64,000 bases of DNA. Source: Actinospica robiniae DSM 44927 (GTDB lineage: Bacteria > Actinomycetota > Actinomycetes > Streptomycetales > Catenulisporaceae). A program made the position numbers and the translations under genes. The DNA lies in NCBI RefSeq assembly GCF_000504285.1, contig NZ_KI632511.1, forward strand, positions 2,787,372 through 2,851,371, read 5' to 3'. A model generated the notes under the pieces. It was not told the origin of the DNA. It ran no database searches and saw only the letters and a list, made by a program, of their open reading frames with translations. Shown piece by piece: positions 33,668 to 41,784 of this stretch. How positions within the stretch are numbered: the first letter of the stretch is position 1; each line of letters begins with the position of its first letter.

Positions 33668-34234
33668 ATGGAGTCGCTCATGAGCTTACCCACCCGCGCT
33701 CCGGGCACCGGGCCTGCCGAGGCCGCGCCGGGCCAGGCTGGGAGTTCGGACCGGAAGGTCGAGCTGCGTTGGGTGGAGCGTGAGGATCTCGAAGCGATCG
33801 CGGATCTGGACCATAAGACCTTCCCCGATATGCCGTATCCGCTGTTCGTGCTGCGCCAGCATCTGGATGCCAAGCCGCAGAGCATCTTCCTGGTGATCGA
33901 GGAGGACGGGGTGGTGGGCGGGTACGCGCTGGCACTGGTGATCTCGAGCCGCCGGAAGGCCTGGCTGCTCGGGATCGCGGTCGCGGAGGAGTACCGAGGC
34001 CGGCACTACGGCGACCGACTGCTCTCCTCGGTCCTGGAACAGTGCCGGAACCAGGGCGTGCGGCAGGTGTTGATCACCGTGCGTCCGAACAACGACGCCG
34101 CGTTGGGCCTGTACAAGAAGTACCACTTCCGCAAGACCTCACGCGAAGAGAACTACTACGGGGATCTGCAGCCCAGGGAGATCCTGCGGTCTAAACTCTA
34201 CGAGGCTCCGAGCCCGTTCAGTTACAGCGCCTAG
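33668..34234 (+). CDS. GNAT-family N-acetyltransferase
   Basis: 188-residue GNAT protein (domain about 30-165). The acetyl-CoA-binding loop is EEYRGRHYGDRLL and the later VRPNNDAALGLYKKYHF is the typical strand-helix end of RimI-like enzymes. It may acetylate a protein N-terminus or small amine; substrate unknown. It is close to the protein encoded at 35140-35754 on the opposite strand: they share MPYPLFVLRQH, PQSIFLVIE and ITVRPNN-AALGLYKKY blocks, so the two are recent paralogues. Confidence 0.88.
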   Translation: MESLMSLPTRAPGTGPAEAAPGQAGSSDRKVELRWVEREDLEAIADLDHKTFPDMPYPLFVLRQHLDAKPQSIFLVIEEDGVVGGYALALVISSRRKAWLLGIAVAEEYRGRHYGDRLLSSVLEQCRNQGVRQVLITVRPNNDAALGLYKKYHFRKTSREENYYGDLQPREILRSKLYEAPSPFSYSA

Positions 34235-34271
34235 GTCTTCGCCCCACAAGCCGCCGGCATGAAGCCCCCCA

Positions 34272-35135
34272 TCAGAGCCGGAACCATTTGCGCGTGAGCA
34301 GCACACTGAAGATCGCTATGGAGAAATCACCCGCGTAGCACTCCACCGTCACGGTGTAGATGCCCGGCAGCGGCAGGCCCTTGAGATCGCTGAGGCCGAG
34401 CGGGTTGAGGTAGTTGACCAGGCAGATGTGCAGCGCCAGGGCGAAGTCGTCCGCTGACAAGAGGGTCAGCAGGCCGCTGAACACGGCCAGTTGGACGACC
34501 ATGACGAGCAGCAGGCGGCCGGGGCGGTATCCGTACCCGCAGAGCAGATCGGCCAGCCGCATGCCGATCCGCACGAGTCCCGGCGGCCGGTACCGGCACT
34601 TCATCTGCCGTTCGGCCAGCGCACAGCGGTCCTGGGCCTTGTGATCCTGCAGCGACAGGTAGACGTTCGCCGCGCGCTGGAAGGCGAACGCGGCGTGGGC
34701 GAAGCAACCGACCCGGCCGAACTCGGCGCCGAGGGTCTCGTAGCGCTTAGCCAGCGCGGTGTTCTGGGCCCGGTGCAGCCGGTACTCGCCCTGCGACTCG
34801 ATCTCCGCGGCCAGCAGCCCGCGCACCAGCGCCCGCCTGCGCACGGCGGGGTTCTCGGACTCGATCCGGGGATCGAGTTCGACCGGCTCGAGCCGCAGAC
34901 TGCCGCTTCGGCCGTACGGTCGGCTGGCGAAGCTGATGTTGAACAGCTCGACCGCCCGGTCGAGCCGGTCGTCCAAGTCGGCGAGCAGGGCCTCCTCGTT
35001 CGGCGGCGCCGCCTGGCTCTCCTTCGCCGGACCGGGCTGGAGAGCTTCCTCCAGCATCGGCGCGTACTCGTTCACGCGCCGCTCGATCCAGATGACGATA
35101 CTGCTGTCTGCCGGGCTTTCGAAGAAGTCCGACAC
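34272..35135 (-). CDS. Two-TM membrane protein of unknown function
   Basis: 287 residues. The N-terminal ~190 are soluble and helical with a Tyr/Ala-rich part (FAHAAFAFQRAANVYLSLQD) reminiscent of TPR-like helices. Two hydrophobic segments follow (LLLVMVVQLAVFSGLLTLLS and a C-terminal YAGDFSIAIFSVLLTRKW). The spacing of two helices around a loop ending EC-YAGDF superficially resembles a pore module, but no selectivity filter is present. It begins four bases after the GNAT gene at 35140 ends, so the two are one transcription unit. Confidence 0.7.
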   Translation of the reverse strand: MSDFFESPADSSIVIWIERRVNEYAPMLEEALQPGPAKESQAAPPNEEALLADLDDRLDRAVELFNISFASRPYGRSGSLRLEPVELDPRIESENPAVRRRALVRGLLAAEIESQGEYRLHRAQNTALAKRYETLGAEFGRVGCFAHAAFAFQRAANVYLSLQDHKAQDRCALAERQMKCRYRPPGLVRIGMRLADLLCGYGYRPGRLLLVMVVQLAVFSGLLTLLSADDFALALHICLVNYLNPLGLSDLKGLPLPGIYTVTVECYAGDFSIAIFSVLLTRKWFRL

Positions 35136-35139
35136 TCTT

Positions 35140-35754
35140 TCAGGATCCTGCCTCGCCGCTGAGCAGGCCGCCTGGTTTCGAACCGAAGCCGTGCGAGAGG
35201 CCGCCCCCCAATCTCGCCCGTATGGGGTCGCCCTGGAGCTTGGCCTGCATGATCTCCCTGGGCTCCCGATTTCCGTAGTAGTTCTCTTCGCTGGAGGTCT
35301 TGTGGAAGCCGTACTTCTTGTAGAGACCCAGGGCCGCTTCGTTGTTCGGCCGGACGGTGATCAATACCCGCCGCGCACCCCGGGACGCGCAACTGGCCAA
35401 GACCGCCGCTAACAACCGGTCGCCGTAGCTTTGGCCCCGGTAGTCTTCCGAGACCGCGAGAGCGAGCAGCCATGCTTTGCGGTGGTTCGACACCACCGTC
35501 GCCAGAGCGTATCCGCAGATCGTCTCGTCGGCCTCGATCACCAGGAAGATGCTCTGCGGCCGGGCGTCCATATGCTGGCGTAGGACGAACAGCGGATAAG
35601 GCATCTCGGGGAATACCTCGCGGTCCAGGTCCGCCACCGATTCAAGATCCTCACGCCTCGCCCAGCGCAACTCCGCCCCGGCGGCCGAAGCCCGGTCCTG
35701 ATCCGATCTGTGATCGGAACGGCTGACTGTCGAGGCGTCGCCGGACGAGTTCAT
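35140..35754 (-). CDS. GNAT-family N-acetyltransferase
   Basis: 204-residue paralogue of the enzyme at 33668-34234, with acetyl-CoA loop EDYRGQSYGDRLL and VRPNNEAALGLYKKYGF. Its C-terminal tail (GGGLSHGFGSKPGGLLSGEA) is longer and Gly-rich. It is the first gene of a minus-strand pair with the two-TM protein, which could be its partner or substrate. ATG at 35754. Confidence 0.88.
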   Translation of the reverse strand: MNSSGDASTVSRSDHRSDQDRASAAGAELRWARREDLESVADLDREVFPEMPYPLFVLRQHMDARPQSIFLVIEADETICGYALATVVSNHRKAWLLALAVSEDYRGQSYGDRLLAAVLASCASRGARRVLITVRPNNEAALGLYKKYGFHKTSSEENYYGNREPREIMQAKLQGDPIRARLGGGLSHGFGSKPGGLLSGEAGS

Positions 35755-35851
35755 GAGCTACTCCATACTGGGCGTGCGAAGCGCGCCCGACCCGAGGTTC
35801 GGCCGAGGCGAGGGGACGACGAGGTTCCCGGTGACCGCTCGGCCCGGACGG

Positions 35852-36841
35852 TCACCGGTCCCGGACCGGGGATCTGCGGTACCCGATCGCCTCCCGCCCG
35901 GCCGGCGCCTTCGAAATCAGGCGGTTGATCTCTATCTCCCACCTGTCCTGGTATCCGGTGACCTCGAACACGCCCTCCCACAGCCTCCGCATCGCCTTTC
36001 CGCGCGCCGGGAGCCAGAGCCCGTACAACTCGTCGATGAAGACCGGCACGATCCGGGACGCCTCGCCGCGCGTGGCCTTCTCGTTGGCACTGGCCGCGAC
36101 GCCGAGCAGCCAGATGTGCAGGGCCAGGTCCTCGGCGAACCGGACGAAGGTCTTCAGGTCATCCGGGCCGCCGGTCAGCCGCAAGGTGTAGGAGTTCTTG
36201 CCGGCGTTCTCCTTACGGATGCCCACCGTCTGCCGGCCGCCCTGCTGAAGGATCGCGGCCCAGCGCAGCTGCCCGGGCGTGGTGTTCAACGGGGTGCGGT
36301 AGTCGAGCCTCTTCTCGCCCATGGTCCGATGCACCGCCTGGACCGCCTTGTTCCCGATGGCGGCGATGTCCACGCCCTCCGCGGCCTCCGCCTGGTTGTC
36401 GGCGACGTCCAGATAGCCGTCCTCCAGCGCGATGGAGTCGTGCTTGCCGATGACCTCGACGACGCCCGGCTGCCGCAGGTAGTGGTCCCAGGTGCGGCGG
36501 TAGTCGGCCGTGGCCGCCACCAGCCGGGAGTACGCGGAGCCCTGCAGCACCCGGCCGCCGCTGAGCACGGCGTGCCAGGCCACCGTGCCGATGCCGCGGG
36601 CCCGGCCCTTGCCGTTGAGTCGCAGCCGGCAGTCCACGCCCTCGAGCTGATCCGGCGAGACGGCGCGTTTGACCGGATAGTCGACCCGGCTGACCGTGCG
36701 CCCGGGAATGAACTGCAGCAGTTCCCGGCCGACCTCGTCGGTCAGCACGGCCGTGTTCTGCACCAGGCAGGTCTCGACCGCCCCGAGGACGAGCGCGCCG
36801 CCGTCCTGCGGACCGATCCGCTCAGTCCCAGAGGTATTCAC
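35852..36841 (-). CDS. SCO2521 family protein
   Basis: 329-residue protein of an actinobacteria-restricted family of unknown function. Recognised by context and by conserved stretches such as VLGAVETCLVQNTAVLTDEV and RTMGEKRLDYRTPLNTTPGQ. No catalytic motif or membrane segment is visible. The GTG start overlaps the preceding SCO2522-like gene by 20 bases; it is the last gene of a four-gene operon with a variant P-loop ATPase. The family name follows the Streptomyces coelicolor locus and is my recognition, not a search result. Confidence 0.75.
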   Translation of the reverse strand: MNTSGTERIGPQDGGALVLGAVETCLVQNTAVLTDEVGRELLQFIPGRTVSRVDYPVKRAVSPDQLEGVDCRLRLNGKGRARGIGTVAWHAVLSGGRVLQGSAYSRLVAATADYRRTWDHYLRQPGVVEVIGKHDSIALEDGYLDVADNQAEAAEGVDIAAIGNKAVQAVHRTMGEKRLDYRTPLNTTPGQLRWAAILQQGGRQTVGIRKENAGKNSYTLRLTGGPDDLKTFVRFAEDLALHIWLLGVAASANEKATRGEASRIVPVFIDELYGLWLPARGKAMRRLWEGVFEVTGYQDRWEIEINRLISKAPAGREAIGYRRSPVRDR

Positions 36842-37856
36842 GGCGGATCCGATGCGAGCAGTTGGAGGAGATCGAGTAGGGGTACGGCTCGGCCGCGGCC
36901 GCCTTGGTGGCGAGTTCGAAGGCCTCGTCGACCAGGGAGATGTGGTTCATCACCACGTCGGCGGCGACCTCCGTGATCGAAGCCGAGCTGGGCAGGATCG
37001 ACACCGCCCGATAGGCGCAGAACGGCGCCGCGGCGGGGTTGACCTTGATCACGGTCGGCAGTTCCTCCCAGGTGCGGGGAAGGCTGGTCGCGGCCGAGAT
37101 GTCGCAGGGCACGGCCACCCGGCGGCCGTCGTTGCGCAGCATGCCGAGGCGCAGCAGATGCCAGACCGCCGTGAGCATCGAACAGGACCACACGCGCTCG
37201 ATGCGCTTGCCGCCCCCGGGTTCCGGCACGGCGGCGACGCGGTCGTTGTAGAGCTCGGCGTCGATCAGCACGGAGTGACCGTGATTGCCGTACTCCTCGG
37301 GCTGGCGCCACTCGATCGCCTCCATCGCGGCGCCGACGTCCTCCGAGCGGCGGCCGTTGCTGACCCAGCCGCTGAGCAGCGGCGAGCTGCCCGAGCCGTT
37401 CGACCCCTCGATCGGCTCGGGGGTGATCAACCCGAGGACGATCTCGGCCAGCGGCACCCGCGAGCGGGAGTCCGGGTAGAACATGCTGCTCGCGTCGACG
37501 CACCCGGATTCGCGCGCGACGTAGTCGATGCGCAGTCCGGTCTCCCGCATGGCCTCGTTCAGCATCGCCAGGGCCACGGCCGGGCTGGGCCTCGGATCGG
37601 TCGGGTTCGTGTTGTAGTCGTCGATCATGAGGCAGGTGCTGATCCGGGCGTCCTTGCCGTGCGCCGCGCGGGCCTCTTCGACCGCGAGGGCGACCCGGGG
37701 CAGGACCGCCGCGAACTGGTCGCGCACGAGACCGAGGTCGGCCAGCTGACGCAGATACAGATGCCCCGCCTCGACCGAGAGGTGGGCGAAGGGCACCCGC
37801 TCGACGCCCGCGGACTCGGTCGCCTCGTGGTACTCGACGGCGATGTCCTCGCTCAC
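36822..37856 (-). CDS. SCO2522 family protein
   Basis: 344-residue member of the second family in this conserved cluster. Notable segments: VPFAHLSVEAGHLYLRQLAD, STCLMIDDYNTNPTDPRPSP (an acidic DD-containing loop), RVWSCSMLTAVWHLLRLGML. It looks soluble; function unknown. I chose the GTG at 37856, which overlaps the P-loop gene's stop (GTGA); the open frame further upstream is shadow. Confidence 0.75.
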   Translation of the reverse strand: MSEDIAVEYHEATESAGVERVPFAHLSVEAGHLYLRQLADLGLVRDQFAAVLPRVALAVEEARAAHGKDARISTCLMIDDYNTNPTDPRPSPAVALAMLNEAMRETGLRIDYVARESGCVDASSMFYPDSRSRVPLAEIVLGLITPEPIEGSNGSGSSPLLSGWVSNGRRSEDVGAAMEAIEWRQPEEYGNHGHSVLIDAELYNDRVAAVPEPGGGKRIERVWSCSMLTAVWHLLRLGMLRNDGRRVAVPCDISAATSLPRTWEELPTVIKVNPAAAPFCAYRAVSILPSSASITEVAADVVMNHISLVDEAFELATKAAAAEPYPYSISSNCSHRIRREYLWD

Positions 37857-38815
37857 CAGTCCTCCCACAGCGTCTCGTTGCTCAGGTTCTCGGCCAGCGA
37901 CACGAAGGCCCGCACCGTCGCCTGGTTGGCCACCTTCGAGACTTCGACGTCGGCGTTGGAGACGATCTGCTCGCGCCACTGGAGCACCGGGTCGAACGGG
38001 ATCTGGCCGGCCGTGTTCGCCCGGCCGAGCCTCTTCTGGTCGGCCAGCTCGGTCAGCTTCCGGTCGTATTCGCGCAGCCAGGACTCCTGTGCGGCGGTCT
38101 CGGCGCCGAATCTGGCCTCCTTCAGGTTGACCACGGCGGTGCGCACGTAGCGCAGCGACTTGCGCAGCGTCTCGCGGTCGTGGCCCCGGTCGACGCCCCC
38201 TTCGATCAGGCCTTTGCGGCCGAACACGAGGCCCTCCGCGGCGATGATGTGCTGCCGGGTCCAGCGGTGGAACACCAGCCAGCGGCAGATCGCCTGGTCC
38301 ATCTGCGGCAGCGCGGTGGCCTCGAGCACCAGGTCCACCGCGTAGGAGCGGCCGGCCGAGAGGTCGACGATGATGAAGTCGAACTCGTTGTCCAGGTCGA
38401 CCAGCAGCCGGGCGCAGCTCTCGGCCATCGAGTTCGGCTCGCCGCGGCCGGCCCGGCCGCGCGGTCCCGGCCGGCTGCGGGTGTCGAATTCACCCCCGTC
38501 GAGGTCGCCGGGGATCAGCACCAGCCGGCCCGCCGATCTGCGGCGCAGGTCGCGCAGACTGTCGTTGTCGGTCACGGCGGCCACTTCGAGCTGCTGCGGC
38601 CGCTTGCCGCGCAGGAAATAGCTGTGCAGGCCGTCCCCGGAGTCCACTCCGCGCTCGGCCTTGGGGATGTCGAACACCGCTCCGGCGGTGGGCGAACCGA
38701 AATCGAAGTCGAGGTACGCGACGTCGTCGCCCATGAGCGCGCGCCGGTAGGCGATGTTGCAACTCGTCACCGAACGCCCCGTACCGCCCTTGTCGGATGT
38801 GGCGAAGACGATCAC
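37853..38815 (-). CDS. SCO2523 family variant P-loop ATPase (ParA/MinD-like)
   Basis: 320-residue ParA/MinD/SIMIBI-class protein. The N-terminus reads MIVFATSDKGGTGRS: the deviant Walker A KGGxGKS has Arg in place of the second Lys. The Walker A' region LDFDFGSPTAGAVFDI and Walker B FIIVDLSAGRS follow. The Lys-to-Arg change may reduce hydrolysis, so it could act as a nucleotide-dependent switch or an inactive scaffold. It lies three bases after the SCO2524-like gene and is coupled to SCO2522-like. Confidence 0.85.
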   Translation of the reverse strand: MIVFATSDKGGTGRSVTSCNIAYRRALMGDDVAYLDFDFGSPTAGAVFDIPKAERGVDSGDGLHSYFLRGKRPQQLEVAAVTDNDSLRDLRRRSAGRLVLIPGDLDGGEFDTRSRPGPRGRAGRGEPNSMAESCARLLVDLDNEFDFIIVDLSAGRSYAVDLVLEATALPQMDQAICRWLVFHRWTRQHIIAAEGLVFGRKGLIEGGVDRGHDRETLRKSLRYVRTAVVNLKEARFGAETAAQESWLREYDRKLTELADQKRLGRANTAGQIPFDPVLQWREQIVSNADVEVSKVANQATVRAFVSLAENLSNETLWEDW

Positions 38816-38818
38816 CGG

Positions 38819-40654
38819 TCACAGCCTCCGATCCGCGTCCTGGCGGGCCGCGGCCAGTTCGTCGAGATCCCGCAGCACCTGCTCCACGATCGAGCGGGCG
38901 CTGGCGGGACGACTCGCGACCAGGAACTCGGCGCGCTGCAGGCGCAGCCCGGCCTCGCGCAGCCGCTCCTGGGTGGGCGAGCGCGGGTCGGAGGGAGCGG
39001 TCAGCTGCTCCTGGGAGAGCAGGTGATCGGCCTCCGCGACCTCCGCCTGGGCGGTCTCGACCAGGCTGTTGTCCGGGGCCACCGGGGACTCGGCGAACAG
39101 GGAGGCGGAGACGAGCATCTCCATGACCCGCTCGGTGATGCCCCAGACCGGCAGGTCCGAGTCGTTCGTCTCGAAGGCGAACGCGCCGGCCACGTTGTCC
39201 CACAGGCCGTTGGCGAGCCGGCGGGTCTGCATGTGCTCGCCGATGTCGTCGGACACGCGCAGCAGCCGGGAGCGGGTACGCCAGTCCAGCGAGTTGCGCG
39301 CGGCGCGCAGGGCGGTCTTGCCCAGCTGCGGGGCGAAGTCGACGACGTTCCAGGCCAGCGCCGGGCCGCCCTTCTCCGAGCCGGGCATCGGAATGCGCAG
39401 GCCCGGGTGGTGCAGGGCGACGGCTCCGTCCTGCGCGTTCAGGGCGCGGCGGCTGATCCGGCCGCGCTGGGCCAGTTCCTCGGAGATCGCGGCCAGCCGC
39501 ACGAGCAGCTGCTCCTGGGTCGGCTCGCGCGAGTTGCCGACTCGCTGCACGACCAGGGCCGCGGCCAGCAGCGAATAGTACTCGGAGACCTGGTCGTCGG
39601 TGGTGGCCCAGGGGATGTCCTCGACCGGCAGCTTGTTGTCGCCGAACAGCGCGATCGCGGACCAGTACTCGAGCGTCAGGCCCCAGCGAAGCTGCAGGGC
39701 CTCGCGCATCACCTGCTGCTGCCCGGTCAGCAGGCCGAGCCGGTTCGTGCGCTCGGAGAAGAGGTCGATCAGACCGTCGAGCGCCTGGACGGTGAAGTAG
39801 AGCGACGGGCGCGGTTCGGCCAGGCCGTCGCTCTGCTTCACCTCGGCCGCCGAGCCGATGTCGACCTCGGGCGCGTTGTTGGTCACCCCCCAGGCCCAGC
39901 CGCACTCGAAGAACTTGCCCGCGTCCAGCTCGTCCTCCACCGAACGCAGGCCGAAGGTCAGGTCGCGCAGCTTGGCCCGGATCGGAGCCAGCCGGGTGAG
40001 CAGGGCGTTGTTGGCGGTGCGCCCGGTGTTGCGCCCTTGGCTGATGGTGCGCACCAGCGCCTGCTCGGCCGGGGAGCCGGTCGGCATGACGCTGATGGAG
40101 AAGGACCGGAGCAGGCCGACCATCGAGGCGTCGAGCCGGCGGTCGAGCCGGCTGCAGACGACGTCGATCTCGTCCACCAGATCCTTGCGGGTGAGCTGGC
40201 GCTGGAAGCTGCGGGCGAAGCCCTTGGCGGCCAGGCAGAAGGTCAGGGCCATCGAGTAGGCGTCGACGACCTCGTATTCGGTCTGCTCCGGTGAGATCGT
40301 CTCGTCGGCCGAGAGCGCGGAGAGGTAGCTCTTCGAGCTGAAGATCGGGTTGCCGGCGTCGTCGGTGTACCGGTCGAGGTATTCGGTGATCTGCCGGACC
40401 AGCAGTCGCGGGATGTCGCGCTCGTCGCCCAGCGGTTTGAGCGTCTCGAGAACGTCGTCCCGGATCGAGTCCGGCCGGTCCAGGGCCAGCGATTCGATCT
40501 CCGTGGACGGGTAGAGCAGGATCAGCAGCTGCTCGGCGTCGTTGATGCTACTGGACTGGTCTCGCCCGCCCCAGCGCCACTGCTCCTCGCCGTAGCAGTA
40601 CCGCGCGTAGGCAGTCCACAGATCGAGCAGGCGTTGTCTCGGATTGGTCTTCAA
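38819..40654 (-). CDS. SCO2524 family protein
   Basis: About 611-residue soluble protein, first gene of the SCO2524-2521-like operon. No known catalytic motif; it is leucine- and arginine-rich and mostly helical (RLLDLWTAYARYCYGEEQWR near the start, TSEVAEADHLLSQEQ-like helices at the end). The TTG at 40654 (before KTNPRQRLLD) has a weak GGGAG site and is preferred to the TTG at 40690. The conserved four-gene order is the main clue that it works with the P-loop protein. Confidence 0.75.
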   Translation of the reverse strand: MKTNPRQRLLDLWTAYARYCYGEEQWRWGGRDQSSSINDAEQLLILLYPSTEIESLALDRPDSIRDDVLETLKPLGDERDIPRLLVRQITEYLDRYTDDAGNPIFSSKSYLSALSADETISPEQTEYEVVDAYSMALTFCLAAKGFARSFQRQLTRKDLVDEIDVVCSRLDRRLDASMVGLLRSFSISVMPTGSPAEQALVRTISQGRNTGRTANNALLTRLAPIRAKLRDLTFGLRSVEDELDAGKFFECGWAWGVTNNAPEVDIGSAAEVKQSDGLAEPRPSLYFTVQALDGLIDLFSERTNRLGLLTGQQQVMREALQLRWGLTLEYWSAIALFGDNKLPVEDIPWATTDDQVSEYYSLLAAALVVQRVGNSREPTQEQLLVRLAAISEELAQRGRISRRALNAQDGAVALHHPGLRIPMPGSEKGGPALAWNVVDFAPQLGKTALRAARNSLDWRTRSRLLRVSDDIGEHMQTRRLANGLWDNVAGAFAFETNDSDLPVWGITERVMEMLVSASLFAESPVAPDNSLVETAQAEVAEADHLLSQEQLTAPSDPRSPTQERLREAGLRLQRAEFLVASRPASARSIVEQVLRDLDELAAARQDADRRL

Positions 40655-40946
40655 TGCGGCTCCCGCCCCCTGCCGGCCGGTCCTTCCCAAGCGGGCGGTG
40701 GCCGTGGCTGCGACTGAATTCTGCCGACCTCCTACCCATGATGAAGAGCTCTGATTCTTTGAACAATGGGTGTATCGAACCCCACTCCTAGGACCGGCTC
40801 GACACGCTCAACGCCCGGTATATCTGGGCGCACGACGCCATTTCCGACCCCTTCTGCGAATAAGGGCACTCACTTCATCTTCCGTTCGCGGGGGTCGCTT
40901 CCAGTCCCATGGACCCCGGTGGTCGCGGGGGCCACGGCAGTTGCCA

Positions 40947-40981
40947 ACTTGTAGGAACAGGATCTAGCTTGTACCTACAAG
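40947..40981 (+). promoter_or_regulatory. GntR operator (double inverted repeat)
   Basis: CTTGTACCTACAAG (40968-40981) is a perfect palindrome around CC; an upstream half site ACTTGTAGG (40947-40955) matches it in the same symmetry. It ends 14 bases before the gntR ATG, so it probably mediates autorepression of gntR and the coupled dioxygenase. Bases 40655-40946 show no gene and should contain the divergent promoters. Confidence 0.65.
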
Positions 40982-40995
40982 TGTGAGGAGGCTTC

Positions 40996-41784
40996 ATGGC
41001 GGCCGAGAACGCGGCGCTCTACCAGGACCTCGCGGCCGGGCTTCGGCGCGCGATCGGCGACGGCACGTATCCGCCCGGGTCGCAGCTGCCCTCGGAGCAC
41101 GAGCTCGCCCGGGTGCACGGGCTGGCGCGGAGCACGGTGCGGCGGGCGCTGGGGATCTTGGCGGAGGACGGGGTGATCGCCACGCAGCAGGGGGCGCGGC
41201 GGACGGTGCTGGCGCAGCCGCGGGTGCAGAGCTTCAGCCGGCTGCGCTCCTTCTCGCGCTGGGCGCAGTCCATCGGGGAGGTGCCGGGCGGGCGGGTGGA
41301 GCTGCTCGAGCGGCGGGCCGCCACCGAGACGCAGGCCCGCGAACTCGGCCTGGCCGCCGGGGATCCGCTGGTCTACCTGGTCCGGGTCAGGCTGCTGAGC
41401 GGCGTGCCGATGATGATCGAGCGGACGGCGTACGCGGAGCGGGCCGGGCTGCGGCTGTCCTTCCTCGACCTGGAGCGGGAGTCGATCTCGGAGCGGCTGG
41501 AGGAGCACGGGATCGTCTTCGCCCACGCGGAGCACACCATCGACGCCGTCAACGCGAGCGCCGAGGACGCGCGCCTGCTCGAGATCGAGCTGGGGCGCGC
41601 GATCCTGCGCGAACGCCGGCGCACGACCGACCCGCAGGGCCGGCCGCTGGAGTGGTCGGAGGACCGCTACATCGGCGACGGCGTCGCCTTCACCGTTCGC
41701 AATTCCCTCGCCCTGGCGCCGTTGACGCGCGACCGGGCCGTTCCCCCGACCCCGACCCCGCCCCCGACAGGAAGCGCTCCGTGA
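40996..41784 (+). CDS. GntR-family (HutC/UTRA) transcriptional regulator
   Basis: 262 residues: winged HTH (1-70, YQDLAAGLRRAIGDGTYPPG, LPSEHELARVHGLARSTVRR) and UTRA effector domain (about 90-245, with VYLVRVRLLSGVPMMIERTA). The HutC subfamily binds small metabolites. The gene overlaps the dioxygenase gene (GTGA) and is preceded by a clear palindromic operator, so effector and enzyme substrate are likely related. GGAGG precedes the ATG. The Pro-rich tail (PPTPTPPPTG) is not conserved. Confidence 0.92.
   Translation: MAAENAALYQDLAAGLRRAIGDGTYPPGSQLPSEHELARVHGLARSTVRRALGILAEDGVIATQQGARRTVLAQPRVQSFSRLRSFSRWAQSIGEVPGGRVELLERRAATETQARELGLAAGDPLVYLVRVRLLSGVPMMIERTAYAERAGLRLSFLDLERESISERLEEHGIVFAHAEHTIDAVNASAEDARLLEIELGRAILRERRRTTDPQGRPLEWSEDRYIGDGVAFTVRNSLALAPLTRDRAVPPTPTPPPTGSAP

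Noticed and set aside
38180-40294. 704-residue plus-strand frame opposite the SCO2524-like gene
   Set aside because: Antisense artefact; the minus-strand gene has normal amino-acid composition and operon context.
40740-40900. Looked for a tRNA near GTATCGAACCCCACTCC
   Set aside because: No acceptor stem or anticodon arm can be formed around it.
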